Positions 9,748 to 17,005 of a stretch of DNA of 28,919 bases are shown here, piece after piece (the stretch's first letter is position 1; each line of letters opens with the position of its first letter). The notes under the pieces were generated by a model. That model did no database searches, had not been told where the DNA came from, and saw nothing but the letters and a program-made list of their open reading frames with translations. The stretch lies in the NCBI GenBank assembly GCA_910588505.1, contig CAJUPQ010000041.1:1-28919 (forward strand), given 5' to 3'. The DNA comes from an uncultured Hungatella sp. GTDB lineage: Bacteria; Bacillota; Clostridia; Lachnospirales; Lachnospiraceae. Made by a program: the position numbers and the translations under genes.

Positions 9748-10629
9748 ATGAAGCAAAAAAGCAGGAAAGGAATCTCCATTGATATCTTATATCTGCCGGC
9801 AGTGATTTTGCTGACCGTGTTTGTGGTATACCCTCTTTTGTCAGGTGTACAGATTTCGTTTACCAACTGGAATGGTTATTCCTCCACCTATAAATACATA
9901 GGGTTTGCCAACTATAAAAAAATGTTCCATGATAAAATGTTCTACACCGCCCTGAAAAATACGGTAATCTATGGTGTGGGGAGTACAACACTGCAGACCA
10001 TCATAGGAATCTCCTATGCGCTGCTGCTTCAAAAAAGATTTCCCGGTCAGACCCTGGCAAGGGTGATTATCTATCTTCCTGCTATGATTGCTTCCCTTAT
10101 TATGGGCTACATCTCCTACTTCCTGGTGCAGTACAATCACGGCGCCATCAATGACATTATGATTGCGCTTGGCAAAGAACCTGTGGACTGGATGGCTAAC
10201 GGAGAGCGGGCCGTATGGATTATCGTAGTCATCAATGCCCTCCAGTTTGTGGGAAAGACTATGATTGTTATGATTGCCGGCCTTCAGGGAATTCCAGACT
10301 CTTACAATGAGGCTGCTTCCATTGACGGCGCTGCCTATCTCCAGCGGTTAAGGTATATTACCTTACCGCTGCTCCTTCCGGCCATTACTACAAGCGTGGT
10401 GCTGAATCTCATCGGCGGCCTGAAGCTGTTTGGTATTATCCTGGCTACCACCTCCGGCGGTCCCGGATATTCCAGCCATTCTCTGTCAACATTGATCAAT
10501 TACCTGTATTTCCAGAACCAGAACGCAGGCTATTCTTCATCTGTCGGCCTGTTTTTGTTCCTGATTATTATGATTCTTGGAACTATTGTGAGAAATTTCC
10601 TTGAGAAGAAAGCGGAGGGAATCAGTTGA
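9748..10629 (+). CDS. ABC sugar transporter permease (MalF/UgpA-like)
   Basis: The start ATG at 9748 is preferred because GGGAGG lies at 9735-9740; an in-frame TTG at 9733 would overlap that site. The product is 293 residues with about six membrane segments, beginning at YLPAVILLTVFVVYPLLSG. The cytoplasmic EAA loop is EAASIDGAAYLQRLRYITLP, the contact site for the ATPase. The gene starts 17 bases after the binding-protein stop and ends overlapping the next permease start (TTGA), so the genes are translated together. Confidence 0.93.
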   Translation: MKQKSRKGISIDILYLPAVILLTVFVVYPLLSGVQISFTNWNGYSSTYKYIGFANYKKMFHDKMFYTALKNTVIYGVGSTTLQTIIGISYALLLQKRFPGQTLARVIIYLPAMIASLIMGYISYFLVQYNHGAINDIMIALGKEPVDWMANGERAVWIIVVINALQFVGKTMIVMIAGLQGIPDSYNEAASIDGAAYLQRLRYITLPLLLPAITTSVVLNLIGGLKLFGIILATTSGGPGYSSHSLSTLINYLYFQNQNAGYSSSVGLFLFLIIMILGTIVRNFLEKKAEGIS

Positions 10630-11447
10630 AACAGAAAAAGAATTTAAAATGGATAAAAACGCTTGCCGCTTTGCTTATCATAGCCCTTCATATCTGTCCC
10701 TTTTATATTATGATTAACATCTCCTTAAAAGAGATGTCGGACAGATCATCCAGGTGGATTCCGGCCTTTAAGCCTCATTTTCAGAACTATGTCAATGCCA
10801 TGAACACAGGGAACCTTGGCAATGCGATTCTGAATACCTGGATAATTGTATTCTTTTCTGTTATGATTGTAGTGGTGGTAGGCGCTATGGCGGCTTATCC
10901 TTTATCCAGGCATATTACAAGGCGCAATCAGATTATTCTGACCTTTATTGTAGGAGTTATGATGGTGCCGCAGTTGAGTATTCTGGTGCCCCTTTACAAA
11001 GAGATGGTGGCTCTTAAGGGAATCAACCATATCTGGGGGATTGTGCTGGTGTCGGCTACCTTTCATCTGCCCCTGTCCATCTACATGTTTACCAATTTCA
11101 TAAAGACCATCCCATCGGATTTGGACGAGGCGGCTATGATTGACGGATGCAGCCGGTTCCAGGCATTTTTCAGAATCATACTGCCCTGTTTAAAGTCCAC
11201 CACCGTGAGCGTAATTATTCTGACAGGGGTTGGAATCTGGAATGATTATCAGTTCCAGCTCTATTTCCTGCAGAAACCTGCCCTCAGAACTATAACCCTG
11301 GCCATTACAACCTTCTTCACAGACAGCAGGCAGGACATGGGAGCAGCGGCAGCAGCGGCATTTATCGTGGTTCTGCCCCCGGTTCTTCTGTATATCTGCT
11401 TACAGAAATATTTTGTCCAGGGCGCTATGGACAGTGCGGTAAAATGA
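10626..11447 (+). CDS. ABC sugar transporter permease (MalG/UgpE-like)
   Basis: A 273-residue inner-membrane permease with about six membrane segments. It starts at TTG 10626, which overlaps the TGA of the upstream permease by 4 bases and sits behind a GCGGAGGGA site. The EAA loop is DEAAMIDGCSRFQAFFRIIL. It pairs with the preceding permease to form the translocation channel of the importer. A 50-base gap separates it from the GDPD-family gene. Confidence 0.93.
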   Translation: MKQKKNLKWIKTLAALLIIALHICPFYIMINISLKEMSDRSSRWIPAFKPHFQNYVNAMNTGNLGNAILNTWIIVFFSVMIVVVVGAMAAYPLSRHITRRNQIILTFIVGVMMVPQLSILVPLYKEMVALKGINHIWGIVLVSATFHLPLSIYMFTNFIKTIPSDLDEAAMIDGCSRFQAFFRIILPCLKSTTVSVIILTGVGIWNDYQFQLYFLQKPALRTITLAITTFFTDSRQDMGAAAAAAFIVVLPPVLLYICLQKYFVQGAMDSAVK

Positions 11448-11497
11448 GATAACAGAACGGATTTTGAAATCTAGTAAAATGGACAAGGATAAAAAAT

Positions 11498-12367
11498 ATG
11501 GAAAATTGGAGAGAAGTTCTCAGAAAAATGTGTGACATGGATAACAGGGAAATTCTTATAGCAAGCCACCGCGGAAAGTTCAGCTCCAGCGTTATGGAAA
11601 ACACCACGCTTGCATTTCTCCTGGCAATAAGGCAGGGAGCCCATATGGTGGAAATGGATTTGGCAAGAACAAAGGACGGAAGAATCGTAGCACATCACGA
11701 CAATGACATGTCCCGATTGTTTCACACCACGGAAACTATCGGGGAAAAGACCTTAAGGGAACTCCTTGATATGCCTTTGTACAATTACCTTGGGGAGATC
11801 TGCGCGGAACATTTGGAGACATTTGACGAGATTCTGGATGGATTAAAAGATAAGACCGTATTGGTGCTGGACAAATGCTGGGATTGCTGGGATGAGGTCT
11901 ATGATCTTCTTAAGAAAAGGGATATGCTTAAACAGACCATCTTTAAATTTTATTTAAGAGATGAGAACCCTCTTCTGTGGGCCAAGGAACATAAAGACTG
12001 TATGTTTATTCCCATGTGGAAGGAGATCGAACTTTTGGAACGGCTGGCAGAGCTGAAGGCAGCCGCAAAGGTTCCCGCCGTTGAGATCACTCCCAGAGAC
12101 GTAAATGACGACGTCTTTCAGCCGGAAACCTTCAAATGGCTGAAAGAACACCAGATGAAAGTGTGGTGCAACTCGTTAAGCCTGGCCAAAAGGCTTGTCT
12201 ATGGAGCCGGCTATGATGATCTGAAATCCTTATATTATGGCGGCGATGCCGGATGGGGAGAACTGATCAAACAGGGAGTAACCATTATCCAGACAGATTG
12301 GCCCTATGAACTGAAATGTTATCTTGATATGAGGAACCGCCGCTCGTTTGACTTGTGTGATGTATGA
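11498..12367 (+). CDS. glycerophosphodiester phosphodiesterase family protein
   Basis: A 289-residue TIM-barrel enzyme of the GDPD family. Catalytic and metal residues are visible: H24-R25 (ASHRG), E34-N-T, E52 and D54 (VEMDLARTKDG), and H66-H67. No signal peptide, so it acts in the cytoplasm. The family hydrolyses glycerophosphodiesters to glycerol-3-phosphate and an alcohol, but many relatives in sugar loci act on other phosphodiesters. It is the last gene of the importer operon and probably processes the imported compound. Together with the sulfatase this suggests a substrate carrying ester groups. The start ATG follows AAGGA. Confidence 0.9.
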   Translation: MENWREVLRKMCDMDNREILIASHRGKFSSSVMENTTLAFLLAIRQGAHMVEMDLARTKDGRIVAHHDNDMSRLFHTTETIGEKTLRELLDMPLYNYLGEICAEHLETFDEILDGLKDKTVLVLDKCWDCWDEVYDLLKKRDMLKQTIFKFYLRDENPLLWAKEHKDCMFIPMWKEIELLERLAELKAAAKVPAVEITPRDVNDDVFQPETFKWLKEHQMKVWCNSLSLAKRLVYGAGYDDLKSLYYGGDAGWGELIKQGVTIIQTDWPYELKCYLDMRNRRSFDLCDV

Positions 12368-12405
12368 TTGCGGCGATATCAACTATTTTACACTACCCAA
12401 ACTGA

Positions 12406-12437
12406 CGGCCGCAGTGATGGTCAAACCACTGCGGCCG
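12406..12437. terminator. strong hairpin between convergent genes
   Basis: A perfect 11-base-pair stem, CGGCCGCAGTG (12406-12416) with CACTGCGGCCG (12427-12437), around a 10-base loop. It sits between the end of the GDPD-family gene and the end of the convergent glutaredoxin-like gene and could serve both. No long T-run follows on either strand, so efficiency is uncertain. Confidence 0.7.
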
Positions 12438-12459
12438 CTTCATGTCTTAAAAGAAATAA

Positions 12460-12711
12460 TTACTTCAACACATCCTTCAAATCCATAGTCTTAGTTCCGT
12501 CTTCCAGTATAAAGCAGGGAATACCGATTCCGCCGCCTGCTTTTACCTTTTCATACATGGGTTCCTCATCCCGCAGTTTCAGATAAACCTTCAGATCTGG
12601 AAGAGAAGCGGACATATTCTTAAACTCAATCTCCATGCCGGCCTCCACCAGCTTATTCAGAGCATAAATGGTATCCGGGCATAAATGGCTTCCTACTACA
12701 GTAACTTTCAT
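12460..12711 (-). CDS. small glutaredoxin/thioredoxin-like protein
   Basis: An 83-residue thioredoxin-fold protein. The active-site region is SHLCPDT, so the usual CxxC is reduced to one Cys (C11) followed by P-D-T, as in monothiol-type glutaredoxin relatives common in Clostridia. The cis-Pro segment is GIGIPCFILEDG. The start ATG at 12711 has 9 bases to AGGAG; another ATG at 12717 is only 3 bases from it and less likely. It probably acts in thiol or metal handling, but the substrate is unknown. Confidence 0.85.
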   Translation of the reverse strand: MKVTVVGSHLCPDTIYALNKLVEAGMEIEFKNMSASLPDLKVYLKLRDEEPMYEKVKAGGGIGIPCFILEDGTKTMDLKDVLK

Positions 12712-12747
12712 AATCATAATCTCCTTTTTGTTTAATATGTATGGAAT

Positions 12748-12762
12748 CCGTTATTATAACGG
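12748..12762 (-). promoter_or_regulatory. palindrome over a candidate -10 box of the glutaredoxin-like gene
   Basis: CCGTTA (12748-12753) and TAACGG (12757-12762) form an inverted repeat. The minus-strand sequence inside it contains TATAAT (12757-12752), about 40 bases before the gene start. GGAATCC is also repeated on either side. It could be an operator over the promoter. No convincing -35 is seen. Confidence 0.4.
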
Positions 12763-12897
12763 GAATCCCCAATCTGATGTTACAGGGGTTAAATCCCTCC
12801 ATGGCGCCCCATAGGGTCTATCCGGCTTTGGGGCGGAGCGGTTCATTTCCACTTACCCCGCTGTCACATTACCGTCTTCAACAGCCAGGCTATATTC

Positions 12898-13257
12898 CTA
12901 CCGCCTTACCGCCACTGCCTCAATCTCACACAGAACCCCCTTGGGCAGTTCCTTTACCGCAACACAGCTTCTGGCAGGCCTGGAAGTAAAATATTTGGCG
13001 TACACCTGGTTAAAGTCCGCGAAATCCGCCATATCCGCCAAAAAGCAGGTGGTTTTAAACACATGCTCAAGCCCGGTCCCCGCGGCTGTCAGAATGGCTT
13101 CCACATTTTTGCAGCTTTGCTCTGCCTGGGCGCTGATCCCTTCCGGCACTTCACCGGTCTGGGGATTAACGGGAATCTGACCAGAAGTAAACACAAATCC
13201 ATTGATCTCACAAGCACCAGGGCCGCCGCGAATCCGCCGGTGACAATGAACGTACAC
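12898..13257 (-). pseudogene. RidA family deaminase, 5' end missing
   Basis: From about residue 15 of the open frame the product is a clear RidA/YjgF protein (GFVFTSGQIPVNPQTGEVPE, then a CEIEAVAVR end). RidA hydrolyses reactive 2-aminoacrylate to pyruvate and ammonia. The first about 18 residues of the family are missing. The 14 residues before the match are the symporter gene read in another frame, so the gene has no start or ribosome site of its own. About 106 native residues remain of a usual 125-130. The junction lies near 13205-13230. It is the third gene after patB and the symporter remnant; the pair PatB and RidA makes chemical sense because PatB releases aminoacrylate. Confidence 0.8.
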
Positions 13258-13499
13258 ACCAGGCTGCCAAGAATTTTACCAAGCCGTTTCATGTTGACCA
13301 TATTTCCCACGGCTGTGGTGATGGATACGTAGACCATAGGAACCACGATGGTAAACATCAGGTTCAGGAAAATGTCCCCAAGAGGCGCCAGAACCTTGGC
13401 CTTTTCCCCTAAGATGATGCCCAGCATAGCCCCGGTGAAAATGCCGCCCAGCAGCAGTAACGGAAATTTATAGCTGTCCCATATTTTCTTCGCGTTCAT
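13089..13499 (-). pseudogene. dicarboxylate/amino-acid:cation symporter, N-terminal fragment
   Basis: Starting at ATG 13499 (AGAGG 8 bases upstream), the first 95 or so residues match the N-terminus of the DctA/GltP (DAACS) symporter family: KFPLLLLGGIFTGAMLGIIL and LNLMFTIVVPMVYVSITTAV. After VTGGFAAALVL the frame runs antisense-like into ridA sequence and ends in unrelated residues at 13089. The family is usually about 400 residues, so some 300 are missing. An upstream in-frame ATG at 13520 overlaps the patB stop (ATGA). It would have imported an amino acid or cystine for the patB pathway; that substrate is inferred. Confidence 0.8.
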
Positions 13500-13516
13500 A
13501 TGTGATACCTCTTTTC

Positions 13517-14689
13517 TCATGTATTTGCGTCAACGGCTTCTTTTAACTGTTTCATGGCCTGTTCCAGGATGCTTCTGGGGCATGCTGCGTTGAGCCGCAT
13601 ATAGCCGCTTAAGCTTCTCCCAAAGGTGTAGCCTTCATTAAGTCCAAGCCCTGCTTTTTCTATCATAAATGTCCGCAGTGTTTCATTGTCCATGTTAAGC
13701 CCCCGGCAGTCCAGCCACATCAGATAGGTGGCATCCGGCACATTGACCTTGATCTGGGGGATGCGCTTCTCACAGAAGGATCTTACATACTCAAAATTGC
13801 CGTCCAGGTAGATAAGCAGCTGCTCCAGCCACTCCTCCCCCTCATTGAACGCCGCTTCCATGGCAACGGAGCTGAAAGCGTTGTTTCGATGGATGTCCAT
13901 GTTGGTCCAGAAACGGTCGAATCTCTCTTTTGTCTCCAGGTCAGGAAATACGGTGGTGGATGCCTGGAGCCCGGCCAGGTTAAAGGTCTTTGTGCCGGAA
14001 ATGCAGCTTATGACTTTTCCGGCAGTTTCCTTGGAAACCGTGGCTGTAGGGATGTGTTTTTTTCCATGGAAAATCAGGTCGGAGTGGATCTCGTCGGACA
14101 CAAGGAGCACATTATTGGCAATGCAGATGTCCGCCATTTTTTTCAGCTGTTCTTTCGTCCACACGATGCCCAGCGGGTTATGGGGACTGCACAGCAGGAA
14201 AACCTTTACTTCCTTGGCTTTTCTCTCAAAGTCCGCAAAATCGATGGTCCAGCGTCCCCTCTGCTCCACCAGCTGATTTTCCACCACAACCCGTCCCCAT
14301 GCTTCGGTCACATCATAAAATTCAGAGTACACGGGAGTCTGGATCATAACCTTGTCGCCGGGATTGGTGAAGACTTTAACAATAGCGGACAGGGCAGGCA
14401 CCACGCCCAGGGACCAGCTTACAAGGCTCTTGTCGATCTGCCAGCCATTGCGGCGCTGCTGCCAGCTGCAGATGGCGTCAAAATAACTGTCTGGGCGTGA
14501 GGTGTATCCCCAGATGCCCTCCTCTGCTTTGTATTTTAAAGCGTCGATGATCGGCTGGGCGGTTTTAAAATCCATGTCAGCTACCCACAGGGGGATGACA
14601 TCATTGGTGCCGAATTTTTTGATGCGCTCATCGTATTTTGCCGCGCGGTTGGCGCTGCGGTCAATTACCTGGTCAAAATCATATTTCAT
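13517..14689 (-). CDS. patB: PatB/MalY-type cystathionine beta-lyase (PLP)
   Basis: A 390-residue fold-type I aminotransferase-like enzyme, full length for the family. It starts at MKYDFD, ATG 14689, behind GAGGAG. Diagnostic parts are the N-terminal VIPLWVADMDF, the HNPLG segment near 170, DEIHSDLI near 199-206, and PLP-binding Lys234 in SGTKTFNLAGLQ. It cleaves C-S bonds in cystathionine or cysteine to give 2-aminoacrylate plus thiol or sulfide. It heads a former operon with a symporter and RidA. A sigma-54 type promoter lies 99 bases upstream on the same strand. Upstream in-frame codons to 15010 are low-complexity shadow. Confidence 0.92.
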   Translation of the reverse strand: MKYDFDQVIDRSANRAAKYDERIKKFGTNDVIPLWVADMDFKTAQPIIDALKYKAEEGIWGYTSRPDSYFDAICSWQQRRNGWQIDKSLVSWSLGVVPALSAIVKVFTNPGDKVMIQTPVYSEFYDVTEAWGRVVVENQLVEQRGRWTIDFADFERKAKEVKVFLLCSPHNPLGIVWTKEQLKKMADICIANNVLLVSDEIHSDLIFHGKKHIPTATVSKETAGKVISCISGTKTFNLAGLQASTTVFPDLETKERFDRFWTNMDIHRNNAFSSVAMEAAFNEGEEWLEQLLIYLDGNFEYVRSFCEKRIPQIKVNVPDATYLMWLDCRGLNMDNETLRTFMIEKAGLGLNEGYTFGRSLSGYMRLNAACPRSILEQAMKQLKEAVDANT

Positions 14690-14784
14690 AGTTTTTCCGA
14701 CTCCTCTCGTTGTATTCGTAATATTAATGATTTTGTTCACAAAGATCACTGCCGGCCAGTTTGTTTTGTGGTTATGCCTTATAA

Positions 14785-14871
14785 ATGAGCAAAAGCCGTG
14801 CCAAAAGATGGGAGTGGCGGGGAAAAAGTTTATTTTTCTGTGTGGCTTCCTTATTATATGAGCAAAAGCCG
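14785..14871. repeat. direct repeat of the -12 half of the patB promoter
   Basis: ATGAGCAAAAGCCG occurs at 14785-14798 and again at 14858-14871. On the minus strand both copies read CGGCTTTTGCTCAT and both are followed by a TTATAAGG-like stretch. Only the first copy has the GG of a -24 element correctly placed, so the second looks like a partial duplication of the promoter. Confidence 0.6.
14788..14804 (-). promoter_or_regulatory. sigma-54 (-24/-12) promoter of patB
   Basis: On the minus strand the sequence is TTGGCACGGCTTTTGCT, which matches the sigma-54 consensus YTGGCACG-N4-TTGCW at essentially every position, with exactly 12 bases from the GG to the GC. Transcription would begin near 14777, giving a leader of about 88 bases to the patB ATG. 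The rpoN gene and a sigma-54 activator gene lie within 6 kb. Confidence 0.8.
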
Positions 14872-14942
14872 GGTTAGGGTGAGGGGCAGGAAAGGGGAAG
14901 CTGGCGGTGCGGGGAGGAAAATGGAAGGGAAAATGGGAATGT

Positions 14943-14971
14943 TTTAACCATTTGATACACATATTTAACCA
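14943..14971. promoter_or_regulatory. phased TTTAACCA repeats, candidate shared activator site
   Basis: TTTAACCA occurs at 14943-14950 and 14964-14971, 21 bases apart (two helical turns). The pair sits about 140 bases from the patB promoter and about 165-190 bases from the CoA-disulfide reductase promoter. That distance and phasing suit an upstream site for a sigma-54 enhancer-binding protein serving both divergent promoters. No biochemical proof; two 8-mers only. Confidence 0.4.
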
Positions 14972-15131
14972 ATTGTGGAGAAAGAGAGGCCATAAGGCGG
15001 AGACGGTCATAGCCTGTTTTTACATTCTGGGGCTGGGCCTCGTTCAGCCGCCTTACATCTGAAAAATTTATCATATGCAAAATAGAGCGTAAAGATGATG
15101 GCAATGGATTTTTCAATATACAGTAGGTGTA

Positions 15132-15148
15132 CTGGCATGTTTTTTGCT
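15132..15148 (+). promoter_or_regulatory. sigma-54 (-24/-12) promoter of the CoA-disulfide reductase gene
   Basis: The sequence CTGGCATGTTTTTTGCT fits YTGGCAYG-N4-TTGCW, with 12 bases from GG (15134) to GC (15146). Transcription would start near 15158. A TATAAT at 15150-15155 overlaps the start region but has no -35 box. The promoter is divergent from the patB sigma-54 promoter across about 330 bases. Confidence 0.75.
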
Positions 15149-15178
15149 GTATAATAGAATAGATATATAAATACAGGT

Positions 15179-15257
15179 GATTGCGAAACGCATAACTTGC
15201 CGGAAAGAACATCATTTAAGCGTCCTGCGGCAGCAGGGCCGGATCGTATTCGCAATC
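15179..15257 (+). ncRNA. candidate structured leader RNA
   Basis: A closing stem of 9 perfect pairs joins GATTGCGAA (15179-15187) to TTCGCAATC (15249-15257). Inside is a 7-pair hairpin with a GGCA loop (15222-15228 with 15233-15239, one U-G pair), an alternative ACGC/GCGT pairing (15188-15191 with 15220-15223), and two CCGG tracts (15200-15203, 15239-15242) able to pair. It lies in the leader of the reductase transcript, 13 bases before the GGAGG site, and has no following U-run, so control of translation is more likely than termination. I do not recognise it as a known riboswitch. Confidence 0.5.
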
Positions 15258-15283
15258 CCCCACTTAAAAAGGAGGATATGACC

Positions 15284-16990
15284 ATGAACCGTAAAATTCT
15301 CATTGTAGGCGGCGTAGCAGGAGGGGCTTCCGCTGCGGCCCGCGTCAGACGTCTGGACGCCCATGCAAAGATTATCATGTTTGAGCGGGGGCAGCACGTA
15401 TCATTTTCCAACTGCTGTCTTCCCTACCACTTAAGCGGAACCGTGGAAAACAGCGATTCCCTGGTACTTATGACCCCTGAGCGGTTCGCCAAACAGTATG
15501 ATATCGAAGCAAGAGTACAAAGCGAAGTGACAGCCATTTATCCGAAGGAGAAAAAAGTGGAAGTTCGGGATCGGCAGTCCGGGGACACCTATGAGGAATC
15601 CTACGACAAACTGATCCTGGCTCCGGGCGCCAATCCCATTATGCCAAAAAGTATAACCGGAATTGACAAAAAACATGTATTTTCCGTGCGGAATGTGACG
15701 GACATAAAAGCCCTGAAACAGTATATAGACTTAAACGGCATAACAAAGGCCGCCGTAGTAGGCGGGGGATTTATCGGTGTGGAGACGGCGGAAAACTTAA
15801 AATCCGCAGGTCTTTCCGTAGCCCTGGTAGAGGGCAGCAGCCAGATCATGATGCCCTTTGACTATGATATGGTCCAGATCCTTCATAAGGAAATGATGGA
15901 CTGCGGTGTAAATTTATATCTGTCAAGCGTATTGTCGGAGATCAAAGAGGATGTTATCGTGATCAAACGACAGGAAGAGACCGAGACGATTGAGGCAGAG
16001 GTGGTGGTCATGGCCATCGGCGTGGCTCCAGAGACCGGGCTTGCTAAGGCAGCCGGCCTTGGGATCGGGGAGACCGGCGGGATCCTGGTAAATAAAAACC
16101 ATCAGACCACGGACCCTGACATCTACGCAGTGGGAGACGCGGTGGAAAGCTTTAACCGGATCCTTGGCCGTCCGGGGCGTCTGGCCCTTGCCGGTCCCGC
16201 CCAGAGACAGGCCAGGGCGGCGGCAGACCATATCTACGGAGGATCTGACAGAAACCGCGGCTTTTTGGGGTCCTCCTGCATCCGGATCTTCGGGCAGAAC
16301 GCGGCATGTACGGGGATTAACGAGAAGACGGCAAAAGGGGCGGGGATTTCCTGCGATTTTTCCTATGTCATATCCCCTGACAAGGTAGGACTGATGCCGG
16401 ACAGCCATTACATGAACTTTAAGTTGGTATTTGAGGTTCCCACAGGCCGCATCCTTGGAGCCCAGGCCATCGGAAAGGGCAATACGGATAAACGGATAGA
16501 CGTGATCGCGGCCATGATCGCCATGGGAGGGACCCTGGAAGACTTAAAAGATCTGGAGCTGTGCTATTCTCCGGTCTTTGGAACGGCAAGAGACGTTGTG
16601 AACCAGGCGGCCCTTGTGGGATTAAATCTGCTGAACGGCTGCTACCGCCAGGCGCCGGTGACGGCTGTGCGGCAGCTGGTGGAGTCAGAGGCTTACATTG
16701 TGGACGTGAGGGAAGAGCAGGAATTTAAAGCAGGCCATTTAAAAGGAGCCCGCAACATCCCCTTAAGCCAGCTTCGCCAGAGGATCCAGGAGATCCCAAA
16801 AGACGTTCCGGTCTATGTCCACTGCCGCACCGGACAGCGCAGCTACAACGCGGTATGCTGTCTCCAGGACCATGGATATAAAAACGTGCGGAATGTTTCC
16901 GGTTCCTTCCTGGGAGTCAGCCTCTATGAGTACTTTAACGATAAGACACAGGAACGGACGCCTGTGGTAACGGAGTATAATTTTAAGTAG
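15284..16990 (+). CDS. CoA-disulfide reductase with C-terminal rhodanese domain
   Basis: A 568-residue flavoprotein. The start ATG 15284 has GGAGG at 15271-15275; in-frame codons upstream lie in the leader. Residues 1-440 form the FAD/NAD(P)H disulfide reductase: FAD motif VGGVAGGASAAARVRR, redox Cys44 (or Cys45) in FSNCCLPYHLSG, NAD motif VVGGGFIGVETAENLKSAG, and the second FAD motif DIYAVGDAVE. The dimerisation domain follows. From about 470 on is a rhodanese domain with active loop C514-R-T-G-Q-R. Such fusions reduce CoA persulfide/disulfide and polysulfide with NAD(P)H. It fits with the nearby cysteine-degrading genes and is driven by a sigma-54 type promoter. Confidence 0.93.
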   Translation: MNRKILIVGGVAGGASAAARVRRLDAHAKIIMFERGQHVSFSNCCLPYHLSGTVENSDSLVLMTPERFAKQYDIEARVQSEVTAIYPKEKKVEVRDRQSGDTYEESYDKLILAPGANPIMPKSITGIDKKHVFSVRNVTDIKALKQYIDLNGITKAAVVGGGFIGVETAENLKSAGLSVALVEGSSQIMMPFDYDMVQILHKEMMDCGVNLYLSSVLSEIKEDVIVIKRQEETETIEAEVVVMAIGVAPETGLAKAAGLGIGETGGILVNKNHQTTDPDIYAVGDAVESFNRILGRPGRLALAGPAQRQARAAADHIYGGSDRNRGFLGSSCIRIFGQNAACTGINEKTAKGAGISCDFSYVISPDKVGLMPDSHYMNFKLVFEVPTGRILGAQAIGKGNTDKRIDVIAAMIAMGGTLEDLKDLELCYSPVFGTARDVVNQAALVGLNLLNGCYRQAPVTAVRQLVESEAYIVDVREEQEFKAGHLKGARNIPLSQLRQRIQEIPKDVPVYVHCRTGQRSYNAVCCLQDHGYKNVRNVSGSFLGVSLYEYFNDKTQERTPVVTEYNFK

Positions 16991-17005
16991 GTCGATGATC
17001 TTTTG

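Noticed and set aside
13089..13257. The overlapping symporter and RidA frames as a novel overlapping gene pair
   Set aside because: Each frame is native only on its own side of one point, which is the pattern of a deletion junction.
13845..14500. Long plus-strand open frames opposite patB
   Set aside because: Antisense shadows of a strongly supported PLP enzyme; no ribosome site and no recognisable domain.
15150..15155. TATAAT as a sigma-A -10 box for the CoA-disulfide reductase gene
   Set aside because: No -35 box at a suitable distance, and a full -24/-12 sigma-54 motif overlaps the same place.
15177..15260. The leader fold as a tRNA gene
   Set aside because: It has an acceptor-like stem but no D arm, anticodon arm or T-loop consensus.
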